Source: Castanea sativa (Eukaryota; Streptophyta; Magnoliopsida; Fagales; Fagaceae). Taken from it: a stretch of DNA of 64,000 nucleotides. Every line of letters starts with the position of its first letter. Positions within the stretch are counted from its first letter, which is position 1. Positions 22,487-34,015 of this stretch are shown here, piece by piece. The position numbers and the translations under genes were made by a program. The stretch is from the NCBI RefSeq assembly GCF_040712315.1, contig NC_134017.1, positions 49,411,636-49,475,635 on the forward strand, in the 5' to 3' direction. A model generated the notes under the pieces. It was not told the origin of the DNA and made no database searches. It saw nothing but the letters and a program-made list of their open reading frames with translations.

Positions 22487-22950
22487 TAGTTACTCTTCAA
22501 AGTGGAGTGGAAGAAGGGAGGAGATTCTCGAATGAGGAAAAGGATCCAACAACTTCGAAATGATTGAACGAGAAGCAGTATGAGATGAAAATCTCATATA
22601 TGGTTCTCTCAAGTGATAGTAAGGGTGACTTATCTATCATCTTTTCTACTATCACCCCTATAAAACCAAACCTTGCCTTACATAAAGTTTTTAGAGTACG
22701 CTTAACATCTAGATTTAAAATCACTACTTATACACCTAGTATTGGCCATAATTTACAAGAACATTATGTAGTTTTAGTAAGAGGGGAAATGGTTAATGAT
22801 TTATATGGTATGAGATATCACATTGTTCAAGGAATCCTAAAGATACTATCGATATAAAGGATTGCCAATATGAGTGTTCTAGTCCATCTAGATTCTTATC
22901 GAAGACTTGTATCATTTGATGATGTTGTTTGAACCTTTTCTAGCCCAAAA
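22487..22950 (+). pseudogene. rps12: plastid DNA insertion with rps12 exon 2 (NUPT)
   Basis: A nuclear copy of chloroplast DNA. From about 22490 it follows the end of the trans-spliced rps12 intron, including the group II domain V hairpin (GAGAAGCAGTATGAGATGAAA, about 22569-22605). It then enters exon 2 (about 22640-22890), which translates as [16 protein letters not shown] and [15 protein letters not shown], and continues into the following cis intron (AGATTCTTATCGAAGACTTG, about 22892). Stops and many substitutions, mostly transitions, show that it is old and non-functional. It is closer to plastid S12 than to mitochondrial S12 in the RVRLTS and GHNLQEH blocks. Confidence 0.9.
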
Positions 22951-23059
22951 TAGAAACTGCTAGTAAGTAATTAATTCCAATATATTAAACATGTAGCCCA
23001 AAAGAAGAACTAATTATTATTTATGAGTCATGTTAATGGGTGCTCTTAGGACAATCATT

Positions 23060-23210
23060 AATAGGACAAGACTTAAGTGTTGTTCCTTAGATTCCTCTCT
23101 TAAAATTCTCCTAAGTGGCTTTTTTCTCAATGGATGAAAGTGTATTTGTTAGTTAAGTAGGCACATAATAGAATATTAAGAGAGAAATCTAAAGAATATC
23201 ACCTAAGGTA
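23060..23210. mobile_element. small MITE-like inverted repeat
   Basis: Arms 23072-23103 and 23176-23208 are imperfect inverted repeats (CTTAAGTG...CCTCTCTTAA against its complement TTAAGAGAG...CACCTAAGG), separated by about 70 bp. It lies directly upstream of the LINE coding remains. No clear target duplication was found. Confidence 0.45.
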
Positions 23211-26200
23211 CTTTACTTGTTTACATAAGAATTTTGTGGACAGAGCTAAAGTCTGGAACAGAGATGTGTTTGGAAATATTTTTGCTTGAAAGAAGAGGGT
23301 TTTAACCAGACTAAATGGGGCCCAAAAAGCCCTATCCAACGGCCTTAATAACTTTTTGATCCAATTGGAAAAAAGCCTCATCAAGGAGTATAATTTAATT
23401 ATGCAACAGGAAGAGAAGTATTGGGCCTTGAAGTCTCGGCTCAACTGGGCTGCTCATGGTGATGCTAATACTTCCTATTTTCATGTCTCCATCTTGGTTA
23501 GGAGGCATAGGAACAAGATTCAGAGCTTAAAAAATTCTGTGGGGGTGTGGATAACTAATGAAGAGGATATTAAAATTTTCATCCTCTCGGGTTTTTAGGA
23601 AATTTTTCAAACTGGTCTTGTTGCATCTCCTTATGAATCAGAGGTGCAATTCTTTAGCTGCTGCTTTCTCACTAAAGAAGAGAGGTCCGTACTGATAGCC
23701 CCTATTTTGGATGAGGAAATCAGGCAGGGGCTTTAGACTCTAAAGGTCTTTAAAGCCCCTGGACTAGACAGGTTGCACGCGGGTTTTTTCCAATATTTTT
23801 GGGTGGATGTTAAAAAGTTTGTTTGCAAGGAAGTCTCAAATATATTTGATTTAAGAATGATTCCAAAATTTTTAAATGAGACTTTAATCTCATTAATACT
23901 GAAATGCCCAAACTCGGAATGCCTTAACAGCTTTAGGCCTATTAGCCTATGCAACTCTATTTATAAAGTGGTGACAAAGATTATTGTAGGCGCCTTAGAC
24001 CCTTCTTGGATAAACTAATCTCTCCCAATCAGACTGTCTTCGTGCCAGATAGGAGAGGATTGGACAATGTGGTTGTTGCACAAGAACTTATCCACTCTCT
24101 AGACAAGAAGAAGAGTAAAGTGGGATTTATGGCTATCAAAGTTGATCTTGTTAAGGCGTATGATCGGCTTGAATGGTCTTTCATTTGCAACGTGCTTAAA
24201 GCTTTTCAGTTTCCTGATGAGCTGATCAAACTAATTATGAGTTGTGTTACGTAAACAACTATCTCTATTTTCCTCAATGGTGGCAAGTTAAGCTCCTTTA
24301 AGCCCACGAGAGGAATACCACAAGGAGACCCCCTCTCTCTGTATTTGTTTATACTTTACATGGAGTATCTTGGTTTTCTCATCAATGAAAGTTGTAGGGA
24401 GAAAGATTGGAACCCGCTGAAAGCATCCAAGCAAAACTTGGGAATCTCACACTTGTTTTTCACGGATGATCTTATGCTTTTTGCCAAGCTAACAAGGCAG
24501 GTGCTGAATCCATTAAGAAGGTGTTAAACTAATTTTGTAAAGAATTTGGGTAGTTGGTAAGTGCAGAAAAGTCTCGCGTATATTTCTCACCAAATGTTCT
24601 TCCTAATGTCAGAGAGGATATATGTGATGTTCTTGACATTTCTGAAACCTTGTGTATAGGGAAATACTTGGGTTTCCCCTTAAACCATAGAGGAGCAGCC
24701 TGGAACAAATATAACTTCATTGTGGAGAGAGTGATCTCAAAACTCTCAAGATGGAAGGCAAAATTTCTCTCCTTTGCTGGGAGGATTGTGCCCATTAAAT
24801 TTGTCATGGTAGCAATTCCTAACCATGTTATGCAAGGGGTAGTGCTTCTAAGCCATTTATGTGAAAACATTGACAAAATAAATAGAGGCTTTCTTTGGGG
24901 TTCATCTATGGAAAAGAAAAAACTTCACCTTGTGGGGTGGAGCAAAATTATCAGGTCTAAGGAAGAGGGAGGCCTCAGTATATAGGCAGCACAGGCAAAA
25001 AACATTACCTTGCTTGTGAAACTCAACTAGCGATTATACCATGAGAAAGATTCAATGTGGGCGAAGGTCCTCTTGAGCAAATACTGCTCTCATCAGCGTA
25101 GGTAGTCACTAGACCCCGACAATCTTCCTTGTTCCTCGAATTGGCTGCGATTAAAGTGGGTTTCCAATCTTTAAACAAGGCATATGTTGGAATGTGGGAA
25201 ACAAGTCGGGTCTAAGTTTTTGGAAGAGCAATTAAGTGAAGGGCAATGCTGTTAGAGATCTTATTGAAGGCCCTCTTACTTAGCAGGATAAACATCAGGC
25301 TGTTGCTGAAGTTCACCAAAATGGGACTTGGAAATGGGAAAAAATCTCCTTTGAGATCCCTAAGTAGATTGTTGATAGAATCCAAGCCATACACATTCAA
25401 GCATTTGGTGAAAAAGATGATTCTTTGATGTGGAAATTCTCCCCTGATGGGGAATTTAGTTTGGCATCGGCTTATCACTTGGCCATTGCTGAGATGCCTA
25501 AGCCCCCTCCATTCACGGGCTGCTAGATTTGGTGATTGGACACTTTGCCAAAAATCAAACATTTCTTTTGGCTGTGCAACCATGGGAGCATACCGGTGAG
25601 GCAAGTCATTAAGGCTAGAGGCATCAATTGCATTGGAAATTTCCCTTTGTGTTATGTTCAGGAAGAAACTATATTACATGTCCTTAGAGATTGTCTAGCA
25701 ACAAGGAAGTTCTGGTTGAGCATGGGAGTGCCTCAAGCCTTGAATGATTTTCTTTCCCTTGATATGATGGGTTGGCTTAAGTGTAACTGTTTATGCAGTA
25801 ATAGTATCCATGCCAACGGCCTCCCTTGGAGCTCTCAATTTCCCTTTGCTGTGTGGCTGTTATGGAAACAGAGAAACAAGGTTGTTTTTGAAAATTCCCC
25901 TCTCAACCCGAAGCTGAATAACTTGTGTATTCAAACTGATAGAGAGTATTTTTATTGTGTGAGTAAAGGCCAGAAAGTTAAGTGACAAATTGCAATTCAA
26001 GTGCGTTGGAACAGACCACCAGTGGGATGGTTTAAGTTGAATGTCGATGGTGCTTCTTTTAGGAATCCAAGCAAGGTAGGTGGGGGTGGACTTATACGTG
26101 ATCATCATGGGAGCTGGGTAAAGGGTTACATGAGGCAGATCGGGTTTGCATCTAGCAAAACAGCTAAGTTTTGGGCTTTGAAGTGGGCTACTGCTTGCTT

Positions 26201-26580
26201 CTCAGCTTGGCATCACTCAACTCCTTGTGGAGTTGGATGCCAAAGTGGTTGTGGACCTGATGCTATCTTCAAAATCCTCTAATAACTCCTTTTCTTCTCT
26301 TCTCAATGATTGTAGGTACTTCCTTCGCCAATTCAACCAAGTTAGGATCAACCATGTTTTTCGGGAAGCGAAGAGATGCGCGGATCATCTCACTAAAGGA
26401 GCCTGCACCCTTATAGGAAATTTTCTTGTTTTAGACTCTCCTATTTTGGAAGAACTTTGTATTATCTTAGACTTTGATGATTCTGGTATGTATTCTTTAA
26501 GGCTTTCAGCTAGTACTTCACCTTTTATGGCTAGCTAATTAATGCAGATCATCCATTTTAACCCCAAAAAAAAAAAAAAG
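23195..26580 (+). mobile_element. L1-type LINE, 5'-truncated and decayed
   Basis: Order of domains on the plus strand: a linker before RT (KVWNRDVFGNIF, about 23245), the RT core with APGLDRLHAGFFQYFW (about 23755), FRPISLCNSIYKVV (about 23930), TRGIPQGDPLS (about 24305) and the catalytic FTDDLMLFAK (about 24460). Then come the thumb, the zf-RVT region (LPKIKHFFWLC, about 25540) and a C-terminal RNase H (FKLNVDGASFRN, about 26030; ADHLTKGA, about 26380). It ends in a poly-A tail at 26565-26579. The upstream endonuclease ORF is absent. Stops and frameshifts are frequent, so it is dead. Confidence 0.92.
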
Positions 26581-26935
26581 GTTGTGGCAATAGTTTTGTC
26601 ACAAAAACCAATACACCAAAGACTCATTTTTACACGTAATTTTACAATTTATTGATTTTGTTGATTGTGTCCGTGAAAAATTGGTAGACAAAAAATGTCG
26701 ATCATTCACAATCAACAAACAGTGAAATTAGCTTTAATTTTGGTTGTATCCTTAAATTTATTACCTAAACAATAACCAGCCTAGTTGGTCCTCTTAGAAA
26801 AAAAATGTAAAAAATAAAAATAAAAAATCCAGCCCTTTTTAAATTAAAAAAAAAAGTTCTCAACAAATTTTTTTTTAATGAGTAGTGAGTTTTTTTTTTC
26901 TTTTTCTTTTTTTGGTGGGAATACAAGTTCATTGT

Positions 26936-26938
<3 letters not shown>
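26581..26938. other. intergenic, no gene seen
   Basis: AT-rich DNA with homopolymer runs, between the LINE tail and the (AT)n tract. Confidence 0.4.

Positions 26939-26989
<51 letters not shown>
26939..26989. repeat. (AT)n microsatellite, left part
   Basis: Uninterrupted TA dinucleotides up to the start of the solo LTR. The tract resumes after the LTR at 27742. Confidence 0.95.
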
Positions 26990-26992
<3 letters not shown>

Positions 26993-27737
26993 GGGGACTA
27001 AAAGGACCTAAGTAAGTATTTGGGCATTGGGCTTTATTGATGGGCACTAGTTCGTTTTTTACTAAAAGCCTCTAGGGCTGCAGGTCGGCCCATGGGTCGA
27101 GAGTCCGAGGATTCATCCGAGGACGAATTTCTCCTCAGACAGACCCGCGATGACCCTGGGATTCGCCAAAAAGATCAAGGCAGAGTTCTGGAAAAACCGT
27201 TGGTTAAGAAGGGGATTCAAGTACCCTCTAGACGCAACGATGTGAGAGAAATATCTTAGAAAAAGGCTGCTACCTCCACATTAAAGATCCTGCACTTACT
27301 TCCATGACCGCATTAATGGAGAAATGATTCCTGAACAGTAGAATTCCACCTGGCTGTTATTATTTAAGGACTTTAGGAAGGTGGTGGAAGAAAAAGAAGG
27401 TTTACGTGACACGTGGACAAAAGAAAAAGGGGAAGTATTTAAAGAGAGAAGAGAGTAAAGAAAATGGGGGTTTTTTTTTAGCTAAAGAGGAACTAGATCT
27501 GTAATCTCTGGAGAAAAAAAAGGAAAATAATACATAGATCGTCCTCGGCTTACGTCCGAGGAGTTTCCTTTGTCACTTTTGTTTACTATTTGCAAATATT
27601 GTAGCACTTTAGCCTGTTTGTCAAACTTCCAACATCCCTAAACTAGATTTCAAATCCACACTCAACAAATTTAATTGTTTAAGGCTCATTGGGCTTAAGC
27701 CCACATTTGTCTTTGGGCCCAAACGTAATTGTGCACT

Positions 27738-27741
<4 letters not shown>
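26990..27741 (+). mobile_element. solo LTR inserted in an (AT)n tract
   Basis: 752-bp unit starting TGTGGGGAC and ending GTGCACTTACA (TG...CA), flanked on both sides by TATAT within the same AT repeat. It has a TATTTAAAGAGAG box near 27435 and a hairpin CCTCGG-CTTACGT-CCGAGG at about 27543-27561. It encodes nothing, and no second LTR or internal region is present. A solo LTR left by LTR-LTR recombination explains this. The orientation (plus) is inferred from the TATA-like box and the A-rich region after it. Confidence 0.7.
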
Positions 27742-27806
<65 letters not shown>

Positions 27807-27810
27807 ATTT
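27742..27810. repeat. (AT)n microsatellite, right part, then T-run
   Basis: Continuation of the AT tract interrupted by the solo LTR, followed by a ~20-base T-run. Confidence 0.9.
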
Positions 27811-28600
27811 AATGCCCATGGCCATGTAATTGATGGAACCGTGTTCGAGATTGTGTGGCCAAAATTCACTTTTTACTAAGAAAAACGCATTTATGTTTAC
27901 TTATAACATTTTGGTAGTGGGCTTATTTTGGACCCAAAACTACAATATTGGGATTTGAAGATTTGGGTTCTACCATGCTGTCTAACTCCACTTAAAGGAT
28001 TGTTTAGGTCCTTTTTTTCTTCTTTTTTTCATCACCAAGATGACTTTATAATTTCCCCTCAAAAAAAAAAAAAGATGACTTTATAATTTAACATCAATAT
28101 TGATCATATTTTTTTATACAATAATAAATTCTCAATTGTTTCTCAACATATATGTATGAGACTCAAAAATATTAAATTCATTATAGAACTTAAAAGGAGC
28201 TAAATATGAGGATTTAATGTTACAGGTAGTAAAGTTTGAAAGAACACAAGAGATTTAGGGGGAAAATTACGTCAAAATAAAATTGATTTTGTTTCAGTAG
28301 TTTAAACATGGAAGATTAAAAACATCACTTTAAAATTATTAAGAAATTCACTATAGTGGCTTGGGTTTGAAATGCTGAGTCAAACTAAAATGAAGAAAAA
28401 AACGAAGAAAAGAAAAGTGTGAGAAGAAACAAGTCCCACCATTTTAATTGTTTCATCACCATATATAGTGCACAACTCAAAAAGGTTTGCCAAGCGAAAT
28501 TAGTATATACAAATCCAAGGTATATGTGCAAGTGCAACAGCAGCAACCCAATTGATAGAATTTCATAGGAAACCTCTTTAGACATTTGGAGCAAGCCATT
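27811..28600. other. intergenic, no gene seen
   Basis: AT-rich DNA without a recognisable gene or element. Confidence 0.4.
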
Positions 28601-29256
28601 TCAAACCATGGTTTCAAAAACTGAATTGGATCAGCTAGTTCAATTGAAAACCGAGCACTAATTCGGTCTGATAAAAACTGGGAGCTTTTCCTATTCTTTG
28701 ACTATAACGATTTTTAAAATTAAGATTTCAATAGGCTAGTAAATCTATCTATAAGGTATTCGATGTCACATTTTTTTAGCATTATTACTATTGTTTTTTA
28801 TACATATCATTATCTTATGCCATGCAAGATGGAGATGACAGAATTTTCCCAACTCATACGGTCAACAGATCTTGCTCGCGCCCATGGGAAACTGGGAATT
28901 GTCTAGAATGTATTATATTTCTAATAAAATTTCAAAATCAAAGAGGTATAATGGTCTTGGACTTTTGTCTTTGGGCATTACTTGAACAAATAATACCTTC
29001 TCGCAAGTTGGGTCAGCATTTAAAAATATAAGAGAGCGAGAGAAAGCATGACTCCAATCCTGATATGATACACAACTAGATTAATTTATGCCAACCAATG
29101 ACTCTTGGATAAAAATTGATACCTCCTGATGTTACTAATATAGGTCGAAACTCAATTAAAAAAATATATAATTTGGTTAAAAATCGGGTTCAACCAAGAA
29201 CTGGAGGCAAAAACACTATTACTTTTGATCCGGTTTTTAAATCATGGTTTGATCCA
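28601..29256. mobile_element. candidate non-autonomous DNA transposon
   Basis: Both ends carry related inverted sequence: CAAACCATGGTTTCAAAAACTG at the left against the complement of CCGGTTTTTAAATCATGGTTTG at the right. The interior has no transposase. I could not define a target duplication, so the boundaries are approximate. Confidence 0.4.
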
Positions 29257-30940
29257 CTCTGCCCTTACGGTATGCTAGAATTTTCAAGACTTTTATACGA
29301 TATCACATTGGTCTCACTTAGTAACTATTGATATCAGTGAAATAAAGGCTTATAATAACCGATACAGCTTATAATAACATGTTTTATGGTTGGTTATAAA
29401 AAACTATTCTTTGATATTTGGTTATTACACGTGTTGGAATTTTTTTTTTTTTTTGGTTTAAAGTCACTCACTCACTTTAGAGTTTTTAAAGTTGAAAATT
29501 GACTGCTCAATTATGGAATTTAAAATGTTATAAATATTATTAGATTATATATTTAAAGAATTTTTTTTAATATTTCAAATAGCTTTTGACTCTTTGGGAT
29601 CAAAAAGTTGAAAATTTTCCCCTTAAATAGCTCACTCTCTCTAAGTTTACAAAAAAAAAATGATAGCTTTTCTCTCTCTCTTCCTCTCATCACCATTTTC
29701 TGTATTGCCTCGCGGCCTCGCCCACTCCCTACATAAGCTAAGGCAGTGGCAGAGTGATTTGGAATTCGAAAAAGTTTAAGATCTTTTTTCTTTTTCCATA
29801 AACCCAGTGAGATAACACCCAGTGTTTTGGCCCAGTCACTAGACCAAACCAAAATATTGATCCTTAAATCCTTGCTCTTTTTATATAATTAGTAAATAAA
29901 TAGAAATAGATCCGCACGAGCCTATGGGCAATGGCCCACATATCAAATAACATAGGTTTTTTTTTTTTTTTAAATTAATTAATTAATTTGATAGTTTACA
30001 ACAGGGAGAGAGATTTGAATAATCTCTATTAAATTTTTTAGAAAGGGTCATCTATTTTTTTTTTTTAGAATACTAAACATTTTTAACACACACACACACA
30101 AAAGATGGGAGAAGGTCTAAAAGAAATTTATAGTGATATATATCTAAAATGGTCTAACTCTTGAATACACAACACAAACTTTAAACCTCTTTAACTCACA
30201 CTCATTTTTCAATGTGGGATTAACCTACTGTTTTTTCTTTTGAGAATATTAAATATTAAAATATTATTTTGAGAAAACTATTGGCAAATATTAAAATTTT
30301 AAGAGCATATGATACTTTTTATTTCCCAAAAATACCTTTTGTCCAATACCATAAATTTAAAGTGCAACTCCTTATGTACAATACATTAAATTCTCTAACC
30401 GATTTAAACACATAGTTGCATTAATTGACTATAAACCACTAACAATATTATTTATTCTTAAGGACAATTAAAATCAATGTAAATATGTGTTTGTTAGGTA
30501 TACGTTTTTAGTTAATGAGTTAGGAATACAAACCAAATTGATTATTACCAAAATATATAGACCAAAATAATATTTTCACCTTTAATAAATTGTACCTAAG
30601 AAACAACACCCAAGTTTTAGCCATTTGTATTATACCTAGAAGATTCGATTGCCATGGGCCTCTTTCTAGTTTAAAGAGTAACAACAACAGCGCAAGAGGA
30701 GCAAATCTTTGTAGCCCTATAATTGTAGTCGTGGTATTTGGTGTCATTGGGATATATCAGTACACCTTGATGACAAGAGATTCTAATTTTAAGCTTTTAT
30801 ATTTTTGCAATGAAATCATGTCTGAATTAGCATACTAGTTGTATGATGTGGCTTTCATTAGCTTCTTTCTTAAGTGGCAACTGGCTTAGTGGAAATGTTC
30901 CATAGTCAATCTTGATCGAAAGGAACTAATAACGTATATG
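29257..30940. other. intergenic, no gene seen
   Basis: AT-rich DNA with T-runs and a short CA repeat near 30090. No gene recognised. Confidence 0.4.
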
Positions 30941-31208
30941 TGTTGAGACTGATGCAAGCAGTAAACGGCAAAAGGAAACAGAGCCTAAACGACAATCAAG
31001 ATCAAAACAGAAGAAGAAAAACGACACATCACAAGTTAGTGCTGAGATGCCTCAGCACGTGCGAAGGAAAAAGGGCATGTGACTTAGATGGTTAAAGTTC
31101 CAGCTGTCATGTATTCATTGGTGTAGTTATAAGTGGTGGTGGTTATACTGTTAGGATAGCTATTAGAAAAGTTAGTTAGAGTTGTTAGTTTTGGCGCCTC
31201 TTTTGCAT

Positions 31209-31242
<34 letters not shown>

Positions 31243-31341
31243 TGTTATTGTAATCATTGCTTGTAAATTAACACTTACTTGTTTTCAATGAATGTGAATC
31301 AATTTCAGAAATTCTCTCCAGAAACTTCTTTCTCTACAACA
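30941..31341 (+). mobile_element. probable solo LTR, copia-like
   Basis: 401-bp unit with perfect terminal inverted pentamers TGTTG...CAACA. It has an A-rich purine start with repeated AAACGRC words and a TG/TA repeat near 31211-31240, and ends in CTTTCTCTACAACA. The purine-rich AAACGAC start is similar to the sequence following the polypurine tract of the dead copia element at 54760-54890. No clean 5-bp target duplication is visible. Confidence 0.5.
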
Positions 31342-31370
31342 TGCTTGATGCTTCTCATCTTGGATGTCCT

Positions 31371-31420
31371 ACTCTCTCTCTCTCTCTCTCTCCCTTTTTT
31401 TTTTTTTTTTTTTTTTTGCT
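31371..31420. repeat. (CT)n tract followed by a T-run
   Basis: CT dinucleotides (about 31371-31391), then about 23 T. Confidence 0.9.
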
Positions 31421-31884
31421 GAGAGGATGCCTAATCTTTTTAATCTTGATTATGGTCTATCTCTATATATCTCTTGATTTGCCAACTTTCATTAAATTTT
31501 TTTTTTTGTGGCTTTAAATAATTAGGAGAAATAGGAATGTGACATTAATGATTACCTATGTTCAAATGAGAGCATTACAAATTATACTTTCCTTTGGTAT
31601 GGTACCAATTCGATTGCATTAGTTTAAATAGAACGTTACACAACACCAATTCGATTAAATTAGTATGAAAGAAGCACTAAAATTATTACAAAATTCTTTG
31701 TTTCAGCTTCTCTTTGAGATTTTCCTTTTAAAAAAAAAGCTTCTCTTTGAGATGCCAGTTTTTTTTTTTTTTTTTTTTTGGAGTTAGTTTCGTTTTGAAT
31801 TTGAAACTTGAATTTGGTCTTCAATATTGAGGATTTTATGGAATTTAATTGTGGCCTAATTAGATATTTTCTAATTGGCGTAAT

Positions 31885-31960
31885 CCTGAACAGGGCCAGC
31901 CCTAGGCTTAGGCCAATTTGGCCATTGCCTAGGGCCCCCTTACTAGATAAGGCCCCAAAT
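31885..31960. repeat. GGCCC-rich dispersed repeat with a palindrome
   Basis: GC-rich island in AT-rich DNA. It contains the near-palindrome 31901-31933, with CCTAGGC and GCCTAGG arms around two GGCC sites. The wording GGCCAGCCCTAGG...GCCTAGGGCCCCC is one I recall from repeats in many plant genomes, but I cannot name the family. Confidence 0.5.
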
Positions 31961-32214
31961 TTGGGGGCAAATTTTTTATTTATTATTTATTATATATATA
32001 TATAATTTTTTTTTTTGAGATATTAAAACATTTTAGTTTATATCTTTTTCCACTATTAAGAAGCTCAAAAAATTAAGTAATGCTAGAAATAGAGATAAGA
32101 AAATTTTAAATAAATAGGTTATACAAATAGGCGTGTTACTAATCACAAGTAATTCAAATAGAAAAATGTTAGAAATACTATAAATTTTACTACATAACTT
32201 TTATTTATTTAATT

Positions 32215-32372
32215 ATTTTTATACAAGATAAAAATTCTACTCTAATCTAATATAAGTGTATATGTGTGCGAAACTCTCTTCTAGAGATTTAAATCCCAGT
32301 CATTACCTCCCACGCACCGCAAGAACTTATCCTTATGGAGTAATCACTACAAGGGTGCATGATGGTCTCCAT
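32215..32372 (-). mobile_element. SINE copy 2 (family of 395-556)
   Basis: Minus-strand copy with ACACTTATATTAGATTAGA and TTTTTATCTTGTAT followed by an A-tail. Box B is degraded (ATTTAAATCTCTA). Confidence 0.6.
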
Positions 32373-33050
32373 AATTTTTATAATTTGATGTGACAATGAA
32401 TATGATAAGTGAATTTCAACAAACTATTGAATGCATTTTTGAATGAATATTTGTAATTGATGATATATCTTTGTAATTCTCATGTTGTAAATTTTATAAT
32501 ATTTTTAGTTTTTTTGTAACCCTCATATCATTGATCACATTCTTTACAACACTAGTTTGTAGTAAAATTTGTTATAACTTCAGTATTTTCTATTAAAAAA
32601 AATCATATTAAAAGTAAAAAGAATGAATTAAAAAAAAACTATTATACAAAATGCTAATTGAATATTATTTAAGTGATAACATAAATACCACATTTGAAGA
32701 TTTCGGACTCCAAAAATAGGGGCTGTTGACATGTTTTAATCACAAAGGATATTAAAATTTGAATAAGAAATATACTATTGGAGACCATGCTTTTACATAG
32801 CTACCATCCAAAGTCAGACAAGCTGTGGGTCCTTTTTTGTAATTGACTTGTACTCTTGAATATTTAGTGGTGTTGAAACTTTAAACTTTAATTTTCAAAG
32901 TGGTGTGGTGTGGGTGATTGAAGAAATAAAAATAAAAATTCATGCCCGAAGAGTACAACCCACGCCTACACGTCCAAATACTAACAAACCTAGCCGAATC
33001 CTACTCCTTGCACTATGCTCAAACTTGAAACCGACTTTAATTTTCAACCC
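32373..33050. other. intergenic, upstream of the small membrane-protein gene
   Basis: AT-rich DNA. The last ~100 bp should hold the promoter of the gene at 33122. Confidence 0.4.
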
Positions 33051-33056
33051 TAGTAC

Positions 33057-33070
33057 TATAGTATATATTT
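33057..33070 (+). promoter_or_regulatory. TATA-like box
   Basis: TATAGTATATATTT about 55-65 bp upstream of the first ATG of the gene at 33122, consistent with a short 5' leader. Confidence 0.4.
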
Positions 33071-33121
33071 ACGATAAGTTGTTAACCCTGTCACCCTGCT
33101 CTGTGTGTGTTGCTTAGCTTC

Positions 33122-33794
33122 ATGATCATGAAGAATCTCTTCAAAGAAGACGTAGACTGCCCTCGTCCAAAATCAGTGCGGTATGCTGTATCCGTGGTGG
33201 TCCTTTTGTGTTTTCTAAAATTGTGTGGTCTTTTGCTTGACATGGACACATGGATGTTAGAGACTTCTTTAAAGTTGCTACTCAAAGTTGCGTTGGGTTC
33301 GGTAGCAGTTCAGTACCTGATTATCGCCGTTAATGCCAGAAATTCTATGTCCAAGTCCAACTCTTCAGAAGAAAACACCAAATATATGAATTTATGTAAT
33401 AAAGCGTATTTTAGATTCGCTGCATCTTTCTTGTTGTTCGTCGTGTTTTCGAATATCACTGGGTGAGTAGTGATTTTCTTTCTTTTCCCTGTTTAAAAAA
33501 AAAAAGTTATTTTATGTCTGAGTTGCTTCAAAAATATTATTAACATTCTTGAAATTTCTTTCCAAAAGGCCCCTATTTGTACAGCTCTTGCGATCTCGAA
33601 CTATGGCCACCGCAGTCGATCAACTTGCGATTTTTAGGTGATTTTCTTTTCAATGTTTTATTTTCTTTTATTGAATTTTTTTGTACATGTTATGAAATCC
33701 CACACACAAAAAAGGGCTTAATTCTTTGCTTTTTAGATGAATTTCAAAAAGATGCTATGCTATATGTTAATTTCTTTTTCGTTGCTGAAAATAT

Positions 33795-33856
<62 letters not shown>

Positions 33857-34015
33857 TCCATGTAGATCGGGAAAAGAGCTTATGCCAACTAATTACTTTG
33901 ACCTGGTATGGATTTCTTTAACTATATGTTAATTTTATTATTTATGTTTGGAATCACTTTTAAAGTTTTTTTAATTCTAATAAATAAAATTTAATTCTTT
34001 CAGGAGCTGCTGTGA
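33122..34015 (+). CDS. unrecognised small membrane protein, four exons
   Basis: I do not recognise the family. The model joins exons 33122-33462, 33569-33637, 33866-33905 and 34004-34015 across three GT-AG introns, with the frame kept at each junction, to give 153 aa. The protein has a short basic, Pro-containing N-terminus (CPRPKSVRY). Hydrophobic spans lie near residues 20-40, 48-72 and 96-120, with a polar Ser/Asn/Glu loop near 74-88 (SMSKSNSSEEN), and the C-terminus is hydrophilic. Intron 2 contains a long (ATT)n microsatellite. The start is the first ATG; a second in-frame ATG follows two codons later. Consistent phases at three introns make a real gene likely, but the short last exons (40 and 12 coding nt) make the 3' end less sure. 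Confidence 0.5.
33798..33856. repeat. (ATT)n microsatellite
   Basis: About 19 ATT units inside intron 2 of the gene at 33122-34015. Confidence 0.95.

Noticed and set aside
22564..22857. 97-codon frame resembling ribosomal protein S12
   Set aside because: It is a decayed plastid copy. The first exon of rps12 is not there, intron sequence lies in the frame, and it ends early.
26844..27047. Frames made of repeated Tyr-Ile (also 27621-27869 and 50349-50603)
   Set aside because: They are translations of (AT)n microsatellites.
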